The notes: generated by a model not told the origin, from the sequence alone. Counted from the stretch's first letter, positions 6,911-14,567 are shown. The stretch: 16,231 bases of DNA from Anaerolineales bacterium (GCA_012032575.1 JAAUSP010000113.1:1-16231), one strand, 5' to 3'. Program-made: numbers and translations.

Positions 6911-6938
6911 ATTATAACTGACTTTCATATATTGACAA
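6911..6938 (-). promoter_or_regulatory. pucC promoter
   Basis: TTGTCA (6938-6933) and a perfect TATAAT (6916-6911) on the minus strand are separated by 16 bp, predicting a start near 6904 and a leader of about 150 nt. Confidence 0.55.
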
Positions 6939-6959
6939 AACTTCAATTAAAGCTAACAT
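6932..6959 (+). promoter_or_regulatory. crtB promoter candidate
   Basis: A perfect TTGACA (6932-6937) is followed after 16 bp by TAACAT (6954-6959). The -35 box coincides base for base with that of the opposite pucC promoter, so one bound protein could block both. Confidence 0.4.
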
Positions 6960-7112
6960 ACAATGAATTTTTTGCTTTGTACATTGCCACAAAGCGCCTC
7001 CATTTCTAAACTTAAGTACCCAAATACTAACAAAATATTCAATGACTTTATATTCGAGACCTTATTTTAGTAGCGCTTGCTAAAACCAAACAATGGGGGA
7101 GAAGGAATTCGT

Positions 7113-8078
7113 ATGGCATTACACGTTGCTGCGTGGGAGCAGCGCCTTATCGAACGATCGCAAGTATCCCCGGAGAGAGAAAAGCCCCATTGGGTATTAC
7201 CTATCAACGGCAAGCAGCTCAAACAGGCGTACACTCTGTGTGATACAATTACAGCCGAACATAGTCGCACGTTTTACCTGGCCTCATCGTTGCTGCCCTC
7301 AAGCCAAAAGCGCAGTATTCGAGCACTCTATGCTTTTTGCCGTCGCAGTGATGATTTGGTTGATCGCTTTAGCGGCGACCGGCGGACCGAATTTGAGCAG
7401 TGGCAAGCCCGTATTCTGGAGAACCATCCAGAGGATGATGACCCGGTTGTTTTAGCCTGGGCTGATACGCGGGCCAGGCATCATATCCCTACCACTTATG
7501 TAAAACAATTTATTGAAGGCGTGGCCGCTGATTTGACTATCACTCGTTACGCCACCTTTGCCGACCTGGCCGAATATTGTTATGGCGTGGCCGCCACAGT
7601 TGGATTAATGTCCATGCATATTGTTGGTTTTTCCACCCAGGAAGCTATTCGCTATGCGGTGAAGTTAGGGGTAGCGCTCCAGATGACCAATATTCTGCGG
7701 GATGTGGGAGAGGATTGGGCCAATGGCCGGTTATATCTGCCCCAGGATGAGTTGCAAGCCTTTGACCTGAGCGAAGAAGATATTGCGGCCCAGCGGGTGG
7801 ACGAGCGCTGGCAAGCCTTTATGCATTATCAAATCCAGCGCACCCGGCAGCTTTACGCCGAGTCCCGGCCCGGAGTAGCGCTTTTACACCGCAATGGTCG
7901 GCTGGCAATTGCCGCCGCGGCCGAACTCTACCGGGCAATTCTCGACGATATTGAACTGCATCACCACGATGTATTTAATCATCGAGCCTATGTGAGCGGG
8001 CGAAGCAAGCTTTGTAAATTACCGGGCATCATCTGGCGAGTTATCATCAACCGGCATCATCAAGCTTGCGCCAACTGA
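7113..8078 (+). CDS. crtB: Phytoene synthase
   Basis: Condenses two geranylgeranyl diphosphates to phytoene, the first step of carotenoid synthesis. The preferred start is ATG at 7113 (321 residues) because GAAGGA lies 8 nt upstream; a TTG at 7077 is in frame but has no RBS. The two Asp-rich diphosphate-Mg motifs of trans-isoprenyl synthases are present: RRSDDLVD (Asp80, 81, 84) and RDVGEDWANGRLYLP (Asp197, Asp201). The HSRTFYLAS segment typical of squalene/phytoene synthases is at about residues 50-58. The last 19 nt overlap, in antisense, the 3' end of the CarH-like gene. The product is the substrate of the CrtI encoded 4 kb away, so the pathway is split across the cluster. Squalene synthase is less likely given the desaturase and photosynthesis context. 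Confidence 0.93.
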   Translation: MALHVAAWEQRLIERSQVSPEREKPHWVLPINGKQLKQAYTLCDTITAEHSRTFYLASSLLPSSQKRSIRALYAFCRRSDDLVDRFSGDRRTEFEQWQARILENHPEDDDPVVLAWADTRARHHIPTTYVKQFIEGVAADLTITRYATFADLAEYCYGVAATVGLMSMHIVGFSTQEAIRYAVKLGVALQMTNILRDVGEDWANGRLYLPQDELQAFDLSEEDIAAQRVDERWQAFMHYQIQRTRQLYAESRPGVALLHRNGRLAIAAAAELYRAILDDIELHHHDVFNHRAYVSGRSKLCKLPGIIWRVIINRHHQACAN

Positions 8079-9411
8079 AGGTCTGACCTGACTCGATCCA
8101 GCCACTCGATAATGGGTGTGCCAACCTCATTCAGGTTTTTCTCGACCGCTCTAAAATAAGCATCGAAATAGCTGGTCTGCCAATTCTGGGATATGCCATA
8201 GTTGGAGATAAGCTTCTGCGACAGCTTCATCTCTGGATTAATAAAATTCATATCCCCTAATTGCAAAGCGGCCAAAATATCGCGGGCGAGCCGGGAGTTG
8301 GTCTTGTCCAGAAATTCAAAATACGATTTTTTGCTCTCCAGCATTTGCATCGTATCTAACTCGATCAAATTACGTTTGACCCGATAATTGAGCGAAGCTT
8401 GCTCGTAAACATCGGAAACAGGTTCGATGTGGGATACAGACGGCTTAAAGGTCATGATCTGACCGATAGCGGTTACGGCATCTTCTATACTTTCACCCAG
8501 AAAATGGCTGTAAACCCGTTGGCGCAGGCCGGGAGTAAGGTTGAAAATCGAACCGCCATAGGCGGAATTGACACGCCTCTTGTGCAAAAGTTCAGCCGTT
8601 TGGGCCAGGGTTGCGGCTGTTTGCAGTCGTTGGGCCGAGAGAATAACTAATTCCGGTTTAACCGCTTCAAGGGTGGACTCGAGTTGACTGAGCGGTACAT
8701 TGGCCCCCAGATAAACCACATCCCAGCCGCGATACCGCAGCAGCAACGACAGCAACAGCATAACAATGGTGTGTTCTTCATAGGGGGGACAGAAAACAAG
8801 AATACGACCGATCCGTGTGGGTGGGGGAGAGCCGCCAGCAAAGCATTCAAGCGTTCCAGAACAAGCGCTGAAACAAAATGTTCCTGCTGCACGGTTGCCG
8901 AATTTTTAAACCAGAGACTTCCCACCTGGGTTAAGCCCTTTTGTAATATCTCGGTGCAAACCATGTGAATGGGATAAATGGCAAATGCCTGGGTCAAAAC
9001 GCTTTCAGCGCTGGCTTTGTCAAACCTTAAACACTGCTCAACCCATTTCCGGCGCAGGTCGGTGAGGGCATCCTCTGCGCCGGGGCTGACCGGAACTTTG
9101 GCTGTCTGATAGGCTGCCCCCTTTAACGAGTCGCCGGCTTTCCCTTCCAGATGATGCCACAGTTCAACCGCGCGGCTGATGGTCATGCCTTCATCCTGGC
9201 GGGCCATTAGCCATTTAACAATTTCAATGTCTTGCTGGGTGTAAGTGCGGTGGTTGCCCTGCGTGCGCTGAGGGCGGGGCAGACCATATCTTTGCTCCCA
9301 AATGCGCAGGGTGTGAGGTTTTATGCCCGTTTCCAAAACGACGGCTTTGAGATTGAAAGTGGGCGAGGTTTCAGAAGTGTTCATCAAAACTCTTTTTTCG
9401 TTCTTAACCAT
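8060..9411 (-). CDS. CarH-like MerR-family B12-binding photoreceptor regulator, frame broken once
   Basis: Likely light- and adenosylcobalamin-dependent transcription factor. The N-terminal MerR winged helix (FNLKAVVLETGIKPHTLRIW, about residues 19-38, then RYGLPRPQRT) is followed by a helical domain with W167-x9-E177-H178, the CarH W-x9-EH signature over the corrin. A B12-binding Rossmann domain follows (EEH with candidate cobalt ligand His214, then RGWDVVYLGANVP). Beyond the usual CarH end there are about 125 further residues, rich in helix-forming residues, that I do not recognise. The frame changes at the G5 run 8823-8827 (C5 in the coding strand). Adding one base restores ALPPPTRIGRILVFCPPYEEH and gives about 450 residues. 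Met at 9384 is an alternative start; neither has a strong RBS. The gene is divergent from puf and overlaps crtB by 19 nt tail to tail. Regulation of puf, crt or auracyanin is inferred from position and operator-like repeats. Confidence 0.82.
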
Positions 9412-9459
9412 AAACTACTTGATTTTTGTCCCGGGAGGGGTTTGTTAAAAATAAAACAA

Positions 9460-9502
9460 ATGACAAATGTCACTAGGAATTAGTGACTATGACAAATTGA
9501 CA
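9460..9502. promoter_or_regulatory. Operator-like palindrome and repeat cluster at the puf / CarH-like gene border
   Basis: TGACAAATGTCA (9461-9472) has inverted TGACA/TGTCA ends. GTCACTA (9469-9475) and TAGTGAC (9481-9487) form a perfect inverted repeat around 5 nt. ATGACAAAT occurs twice 29 bp apart (9460-9468, 9489-9497), and the second copy runs into the puf -35 TTGACA. This is a dense binding-site pattern between divergent genes, suited to autoregulation plus puf control. Confidence 0.5.
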
Positions 9503-9526
9503 TTTACTAGAGAAAGGTGTTAAAAT
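9497..9526 (+). promoter_or_regulatory. puf operon promoter candidate
   Basis: A perfect TTGACA (9497-9502) is followed after 18 bp by TAAAAT (9521-9526). It is oriented toward pufB, and the -35 overlaps the repeat cluster. Predicted start is near 9533, about 300 nt before pufB. Confidence 0.55.
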
Positions 9527-9557
9527 CTTCACTGTAGGTAAGGTTTTTTATAGGTAT

Positions 9558-9624
9558 TGTTTAAGTTATTGTAGCACGAGAATCGCCCGTTCTAAATATC
9601 TGTTTAAGTTTTTGCTAAATATCT
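9558..9624. repeat. Direct repeats in the puf leader
   Basis: TGTTTAAGTTATTG (9558-9571) recurs with one change at 9601-9614. CTAAATATCT occurs exactly at 9592-9601 and 9615-9624. The repeats lie in the predicted 5' leader, downstream of the promoter. Function unknown. Confidence 0.45.
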
Positions 9625-9835
9625 AAGCTTTTGTTTGATAGAGGTTTACATCGTCGTAAAGCAGTTTAGTAATAAACTGATGGTCAAGAAGAAAAGCTGA
9701 TTTCCCCTTTTTCTCCTCTCCTCATTCCTTGATCGAATAGTCTAAAATCAGACTCTTTGCCTCCAGCGGTTGCTGTTTAACCCCGATGAAAACCTTTGAT
9801 TTATATTATTATAATCAAAACAAGGAGGTTTCACA

Positions 9836-10015
9836 ATGGCTAGAGAAAATGATGTTTACAACAATGATCAGGTTCCTGCAAAGTGGAAGAGTTTATTCTC
9901 GAACGATGAATGGTATGTCCACGACATTGTTGTAAAATCCACTTATGGCTTTGGGGCGATCGCGATTGTTGCCCATATTCTGTGTATGATGTGGAAACCC
10001 TGGCTCGGCAACTAA
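9836..10015 (+). CDS. pufB: Light-harvesting complex beta polypeptide
   Basis: A 59-residue single-span antenna polypeptide that binds bacteriochlorophyll a around the reaction centre. AAGGAGG lies 6 nt before the ATG. The sequence has the beta-type pattern: a polar N-terminus, WKSLF, then [17 protein letters not shown] and a transmembrane helix. His47 (AIVAH) is the candidate ligand of the strongly coupled bacteriochlorophyll pair, and His29 near the membrane surface is the candidate for a monomeric (B800-type) pigment. The C-terminal WKPW segment (Trp53, Trp56) follows the helix. The HDIVVKS-YGFG core matches what I recall of the Roseiflexus beta polypeptide. First gene of the operon, 72 nt ahead of pufA. 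Confidence 0.93.
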   Translation: MARENDVYNNDQVPAKWKSLFSNDEWYVHDIVVKSTYGFGAIAIVAHILCMMWKPWLGN

Positions 10016-10087
10016 ATCATTAGCCCCCAGTACTATCGCCGCAAGTAGATTGTTGTTCTAAGTAAATGAAAGAAAGAGAGGTTTCTC

Positions 10088-10234
10088 ATGCCACTAGATA
10101 ATAATTCACGACCGGAACGATCTTTTGAGTTCCGCACCAATGTCTTTTTGTACATCCTGTTGGGCCTCGTGGTTGCGCTGTTGATTCACTTCATTCTGCT
10201 CAGCACGCCCACCTATAACTGGCTCGCTGGTTGA
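10088..10234 (+). CDS. pufA: Light-harvesting complex alpha polypeptide
   Basis: A 48-residue partner of PufB. A short polar N-terminus with FEFRTNVF leads into one transmembrane helix. His34 (ALLIH) is the axial ligand of the antenna bacteriochlorophyll, and the C-terminal YNWL carries a conserved aromatic residue. GAGAGG precedes the ATG at 10088. The FEFRT and LLGLV-ALLIHF segments agree with my recollection of the Roseiflexus alpha polypeptide. A hairpin starts 10 nt past the stop, followed by a 446-nt gap to pufLM, an arrangement that in purple bacteria favours excess antenna mRNA. Confidence 0.93.
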   Translation: MPLDNNSRPERSFEFRTNVFLYILLGLVVALLIHFILLSTPTYNWLAG

Positions 10235-10243
10235 GGTTCGACA

Positions 10244-10284
10244 ACTCAAAAGATATCGCTTTTGAGTGCCACGATCAAGCGATA
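10244..10284 (+). promoter_or_regulatory. Alternative, mutually exclusive stem-loops after pufA
   Basis: Stem A pairs ACTCAAAA (10244-10251) with TTTTGAGT (10260-10267). Stem B pairs TATCGCTT (10254-10261) with AAGCGATA (10277-10284). Both are perfect 8-bp stems. Stem B consumes the loop and part of the 3' arm of stem A, so only one can form at a time. No U-tract follows either. Confidence 0.45.
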
Positions 10285-10624
10285 ATCTCGTCACCGCATC
10301 CTGTAAGGGTAAGTCTTCACCCTTCTTAGTCATACTACAACTTAATAGGTAATTTAAGGCCGTTAGGTTGTTCGTTTATCTTTGGCACTGATGAAGGAAT
10401 AACCTGATGGCCTTCTTCTAAAATTTTTTACCGAATTTGGTAAATGCTTATCTCCACACATTCAAACTGTTTTGCGTTGGTTGCAGTTGTTTGACCGAGC
10501 TAATCACCTGTTATAACGTTGAGCCAGTGGTTATGCAAATAGCTGCTGGTCATTACGCACAATGTGTATAGTCTAGATAGCATCTCCTCTGACATAAGCG
10601 CCATCATAGTTGAAGGCGCCCGAT

Positions 10625-10679
10625 GGTTGCCTATGCCAGTGAAATCCGTGTTCGGTCTTTTAGAAAGGAGGAGGCAACC
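10625..10679 (+). promoter_or_regulatory. pufLM ribosome-binding site with complementary upstream segment
   Basis: AAAGGAGGAGG (about 10664-10674) places the start at GTG 10681. AGGCAACC (10672-10679), which runs from the end of the Shine-Dalgarno to the base before last ahead of GTG, is exactly complementary to GGTTGCCT (10625-10632) with a 39-nt loop. Folding would partly hide the site. Confidence 0.45.
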
Positions 10680-10680
10680 T

Positions 10681-12570
10681 GTGGTTACAAAAATCATAAC
10701 TCCAACAGTAATTGACCAAAAACTAAATATTGAACGCGATCGTCCGGCGGCTGAGCGTTTGAAAGAAGGCAGCAGGATTCCCTTCACTGAAGTGGAAAAG
10801 CAGTATAAAAAACCTGGTGGGACCTTAACCTACGCCTTGTTTGGCGCTGATCCTCTTGACTTTTGGTTTGGACGTTTCTATGTTGGCACCTTTGGTGTCG
10901 TCTCTGTTATCGGGATATTTTTTGGCGTCGCCTGTTATATGTATCAGGCCTGGGTTGTCGAGGGCGCTTTCAATATCCTGCGCGCCCGCATTGATCCCCC
11001 GCCCATTACCAACGGACTGCGGCTGGCCCTCCCCGGCGAGCCGGGCTTTATGTGGCAGTTAATCGTTTTGTTTGCGACAATTGCCTTTTTGGGCTGGATG
11101 TTACGCCAGGTTGATATTTCCCGCAAGCTCGATATGAGCTATGAAATCCCCATGGCTTATGGGGCTGTTGTCACCTCTTGGCTTACCCTGCAATGGCTGC
11201 GGCCGTTAGCGATGGGCGCCTGGGGTAACGGTTTTCCTCTTGGTATTACCCATCACCTCGACTGGGTTTCTAACATTGGCTACCAATACTATAACTTCTT
11301 CTTTAACCCGTTCCATGCCATTGGCATTTCGCTGTTGTTTGCTTCTACCCTGATCCTGGCGATGCATGGTTCGGCCATTCTGAGTACAGTCAACCGGCCC
11401 GAACTGAACGAGCGCAATGTGGATGGTTTCTGGCGGAATCTGCTGGGCTATAGTATTGGCGAAGTTGGCATCCATCGCCTGGGCTTTTGGATGGCGATGG
11501 CTGCGGTGCTGTTTGCTAACCTCTGTATTTTCCTCTCCGGGACGCTGGTCTTTAACTGGAACAACTTCTGGACCTTTTTTGACAACATGCCGTTCTGGGA
11601 AACTACCGCTGCCGGTACCCTCTTCCTGGGTGGGGCGGCCATAGCCAGCATCGCCTGGCGTGGGATCAAACAGCCAGACGTAGATATGGAAGAAGTTGAA
11701 TATGGTGGGATTGGGCTGGAATCAACAGCCTGGCGAAAACCCCAAAATGTTGATTTCTTCAGACGGCTTTTTGGCGTGGGTCAGGTGGGACCGGTCTACC
11801 TGGGTCTTGCCGGAGCTATCGCGGTGGTTTTTGGTGGTTTGGCCGCACTCATCATTCTGGCAGAATATCTGTATCAGGTCGGTTATAACCCCATTCTTTT
11901 CTTGCGCGAATTCTTTGTTCTGACGGTTAATCCACCCGCGATGTCGTATGGCCTGGGTATTGGCCCCTGGCATGAGGGTGGAGCCTGGTTCTTTGCCACC
12001 TTCTGTCTCCACATCGCCATTCTGGCCTGGTGGGCCAGGGTTTACTTCCGGGCTAAAGCTGCCGGCTTGAATACACAATTAGCGTGGGCCTTTGCCTGGG
12101 CGATGTTCCTGTACTTCATCATCTACCTGGTCCGGCCGCTCATCATTGGGAATTGGGCCCAAGCTCCCGGCCAGGGCTTCAAAGCCCTGCTGGATTGGAC
12201 CAACAACGTCAGCATCCAGTTTGGTAACTTCTACTATAACCCGTTCCATATGCTCTCTATCTTCTTCTTACTTGGGTCTACCTTGCTGCTGGCTATGCAC
12301 GGTGCTACCATCGTGGCTACCTCCAAGTATGGCTCTCACCGTGAAATTGAAGAGATGATGGTCGAGGGGACGGGCACCCACCGGGCGCAGTTGTTCTGGC
12401 GCTGGACGATGGGCTTCAATGTAAATTCCAAAACAATTCACGACTGGTGCTGGTGGTTCGCCGTTTTTACTGTCATTACGGGTGGTATTGGTATATTGCT
12501 CTCCGGTACGCTAATCACCGATTGGTATACCTGGGCGCATAGCATTGGCATTGTGGCTCCTATACCATGA
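10681..12570 (+). CDS. pufLM: Fused photosynthetic reaction centre L-M protein
   Basis: Encodes both core subunits of the type II (quinone) reaction centre as one 629-residue chain from GTG 10681, chosen for its AGGAGG. The L half (about 1-320) starts with KKPGGTLTYALFGADPLDFW and carries His192 and His212 (L153, L173 equivalents) and the iron ligands His229 and His265. The M half (from about 345) has FGVGQVGPVYLG, His523 (M202), iron ligands His540 and His587, and LLSGTLI near the end. At the M182 position (KALLDW) Leu503 replaces His, so the accessory bacteriochlorophyll on that side should be bacteriopheophytin, as in Chloroflexus and Roseiflexus. The M210 Tyr equivalent is Leu. The halves are joined by an acidic linker near residues 331-345 (PDVDMEEVEYGG). 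There is no start codon with RBS at the junction. A fused gene is known from Roseiflexus castenholzii. Followed 56 nt later by pufC. Confidence 0.97.
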   Translation: MVTKIITPTVIDQKLNIERDRPAAERLKEGSRIPFTEVEKQYKKPGGTLTYALFGADPLDFWFGRFYVGTFGVVSVIGIFFGVACYMYQAWVVEGAFNILRARIDPPPITNGLRLALPGEPGFMWQLIVLFATIAFLGWMLRQVDISRKLDMSYEIPMAYGAVVTSWLTLQWLRPLAMGAWGNGFPLGITHHLDWVSNIGYQYYNFFFNPFHAIGISLLFASTLILAMHGSAILSTVNRPELNERNVDGFWRNLLGYSIGEVGIHRLGFWMAMAAVLFANLCIFLSGTLVFNWNNFWTFFDNMPFWETTAAGTLFLGGAAIASIAWRGIKQPDVDMEEVEYGGIGLESTAWRKPQNVDFFRRLFGVGQVGPVYLGLAGAIAVVFGGLAALIILAEYLYQVGYNPILFLREFFVLTVNPPAMSYGLGIGPWHEGGAWFFATFCLHIAILAWWARVYFRAKAAGLNTQLAWAFAWAMFLYFIIYLVRPLIIGNWAQAPGQGFKALLDWTNNVSIQFGNFYYNPFHMLSIFFLLGSTLLLAMHGATIVATSKYGSHREIEEMMVEGTGTHRAQLFWRWTMGFNVNSKTIHDWCWWFAVFTVITGGIGILLSGTLITDWYTWAHSIGIVAPIP

Positions 12571-12626
12571 GGCCACAACTATCTTATACCAATATCTTAC
12601 CATTAACTAATAATTAGGAGAAGACT

Positions 12627-13570
12627 ATGCGTCGCGATTTAGAGAATATAATCGACCCAAAGTTTTCATACTGGCTCGTCTTTCTAATCGTAAGTGGTGT
12701 TTTAGTCGGCGGCGCTTTCTGGGTAATTGGTTTTGTGCGCAGTAAAGCGGTTTCGGCGGCGGAAGAAGAGATAATTCTCAATCCTGCTTTTGTCAATTAC
12801 TCCACCGCCGGCGATTATGTCAGCCCGGAGTCACAGGCAGCGATTCAAACATATATTGCCGAATTTCCAGAACCGCAAAATGCCCAGGTGTTGGTTAACA
12901 TGAATACCTCTGAACTCTACAATTTCATGACAACCTACATGTCGGGCGGCTTAAAACAGGATTGTACGTACTGCCACAATACTGCCAACTTTGGCGCAGA
13001 GGGCGCTGACATTGGTGATGACACCATAGCGACTCGCAAAGATACAGCCCGCCTCCATTTGCAGATGGTCGCTGATCTTAACCAGAATTGGATAACTCAA
13101 TTGGCTCAGATTGAAGGCAAAAAGCCTTCGGGCGCTCAAATCGCCTGCGCCACCTGTCACAACGGCGAAGCCATTCCGGTGGCCTGGCCGGCCGATCAGC
13201 ACGCCCTGCCCGATGACTATCGTTTACCGCTGGGCAACCTTGAGGTCTTGACCATCACCGGGAACTCGATATCTCGCTGGATACCGTTCAATACAACCAG
13301 CACACCATGACCCATTTAATGGACAGCCTGGGTGTGGGTTGTACCCATTGTCACAACTCCCGCTACTTCCCCAGTTGGGAACAGCCGGCCAAGACCTATG
13401 CCTTCACTATGTTGCAGATGTCCGAGCATATCCAGGCTACGTATAAGGAGTCGATGAACAACCAAGACCCCTCGTGCTACCTGTGCCACCGGAATCAGGT
13501 CCGCCCGCCGGGAGCGGTTCAATCGGAAGTATTCCTGCCGGAACCGTTGAGATCAAGCTACAAACCGTAA
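12627..13570 (+). CDS. pufC: Reaction-centre tetraheme cytochrome c subunit, frame broken once
   Basis: Re-reduces the photo-oxidised special pair, taking electrons from auracyanin or another carrier at the outer membrane face. The start at 12627 follows TTAGGAG. Residues 14-36 form an uncleaved N-terminal membrane anchor. Four CxxCH heme motifs are present: CTYCH (113-117), CATCH (174-178), CTHCH (about 239) and CYLCH (about 284). The first two lie in one frame and the last two in another. The first frame ends at 13310 after a non-conserved tail. Adding one G to the GGG at 13260-13262 restores TITGELDISLDTVQYNQHTM leading into heme 3, giving about 314 residues, normal for the family. Candidate axial Met residues precede each heme. 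As written the gene would give a diheme fragment. I treat the break as a probable sequencing indel. Confidence 0.9.
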
Positions 13571-13655
13571 CAAGCAGTGTCGTTGTCAGTTGAAGATACA
13601 AAAGGCATCAAGAGTTACTTAATAAAAAACCATCAGTAGTTCATTGAACAAAACT

Positions 13656-14567
13656 ATGGCTTCTATTGACACATTGGCGCCATCGGCCCGAACCGAACAA
13701 CCAGCTTTATTACACCGCTCATTAATCTTAATGAAGCCGATTACCTGGTTTGGGCCGATGTGGGCGTTTTTATGCGGCGCCATTGCCAGTGGCGCAACAG
13801 ACTGGTCCTTCCACAATATCGGCCTCGTCGTCCTGGGAATGCTCATGGCGGGACCGGTATTGTGCGGCCTGTCGCAGGTCATCAATGACTACTGTGATCG
13901 AGAGATTGATGCCATCAATGAGCCGCACCGGCTCATTCCGTCGGGGCTTGTCTCAACCAGGCAAGTCTTTGTAACTGTAGCAGTTTTACTACTGTTGGGG
14001 TTGCTGTTGGGAAGTTATCTGGGGTCAGGGGTGATGCTGTTGGTTTCCACCGGCGTGCTCCTGGCCCTGCTTTACAGCGCCCCGCCGTTCAGGGCCAAAC
14101 GCAATGGCTGGATCGGCAACGCCCTGGTCGCCATTTCTTACGAAGGGCTGGCCTGGCTGGCCGGACATCAGGCCTTTGCCTCATTGACCGGGTTGAGCAT
14201 TTTAATTGCCGTGCTTTACTCAGTGGGTGCGCACGGAATTATGAGCATCAACGATTACAAAAGTATCAGCGGTGATACAGCGGCCGGTATTCGTTCTATT
14301 CCGGTTCAATACGGCCCGCAGCGAGCCGCCTGGCTCATCGTGTTGACGATGAATCTGGCTCAAATCGGGGTGATAGCTGCGCTCTTTTATGCCGGGCTGT
14401 GGCTGGCCGCTGTGATAATTTTGGGTATTGTGTTAGTGCAACTGCCCCAACAATGGAAGTTTTTGCAACAACCGGTCGCCTATCATCTCAAATTCAGCGC
14501 GATCGGGGTGAGTTTTTATGTGTGGGGCATGATGGTTGCGGCGATAGGGCTGCGCTGGCTGGCCTGA
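13656..14567 (+). CDS. bchG: Bacteriochlorophyll synthase (UbiA-type prenyltransferase)
   Basis: Esterifies bacteriochlorophyllide a with geranylgeranyl or phytyl diphosphate in the membrane. From ATG 13656 the protein has 303 residues; a TTG at 13644 would add four. Neither start has a clear RBS, so coupling to pufC (about 86 nt upstream) is possible. Diagnostic motifs are the first Asp-rich site NDYCDREIDAINEPHRLIPS (about 77-96), with Asp78, 81 and 85, and the second NDYKSISGD (about 199-207). About eight hydrophobic helices span the chain. The INEPHRLIPSG pattern separates chlorophyll synthases from UbiA and heme O synthases. It is directly followed by bchP, which acts on the same alcohol tail. 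Confidence 0.94.
   Translation: MASIDTLAPSARTEQPALLHRSLILMKPITWFGPMWAFLCGAIASGATDWSFHNIGLVVLGMLMAGPVLCGLSQVINDYCDREIDAINEPHRLIPSGLVSTRQVFVTVAVLLLLGLLLGSYLGSGVMLLVSTGVLLALLYSAPPFRAKRNGWIGNALVAISYEGLAWLAGHQAFASLTGLSILIAVLYSVGAHGIMSINDYKSISGDTAAGIRSIPVQYGPQRAAWLIVLTMNLAQIGVIAALFYAGLWLAAVIILGIVLVQLPQQWKFLQQPVAYHLKFSAIGVSFYVWGMMVAAIGLRWLA

Larger units (their letters stand above)
6756..7112. other. Divergent pucC / crtB control region
   Basis: A 357-nt AT-rich region with back-to-back promoters sharing one -35 element (6932-6938), a structured pucC leader (6785-6868) and no coding potential that I can support. Confidence 0.55.
9412..9835. other. Control region and leader between the CarH-like gene and puf
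   Basis: A 424-nt AT-rich region with a palindrome cluster at 9460-9502, a sigma70-type promoter for puf (9497-9526), two pairs of direct repeats (9558-9624) and small hairpins (9662-9679, 9739-9754). The predicted puf leader is about 300 nt. I see no gene in it. Confidence 0.55.
10235..10680. other. Long intercistronic region between pufA and pufLM
   Basis: 446 nt without a supported gene. It carries two mutually exclusive hairpins (10244-10284), a small hairpin AAGGGT/ACCCTT (10305-10324), an inverted repeat TTTACC/GGTAAA (10427-10444) and a possible RBS-sequestering pairing ahead of pufLM (10625-10679). An ATG at 10564 is in frame with pufLM but has no RBS and adds a peptide unlike PufL. 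Confidence 0.55.

Noticed and set aside
8060..8761. Independent small B12-binding protein gene starting at 8761
   Set aside because: The start would fall inside the B12 domain, after the cobalt-ligand His. The lost N-terminal part is present in the adjacent frame.
10564..10680. ATG at 10564 as pufLM start
   Set aside because: It adds 39 residues unlike PufL, has no RBS and runs through the Shine-Dalgarno that serves GTG 10681.
13307..13570. A separate diheme cytochrome gene starting at an ATGA overlap
   Set aside because: The upstream sequence in the same frame (DISLDTVQYNQ) is clearly coding and continuous with the tetraheme family. The ATG is an internal Met before heme 3.
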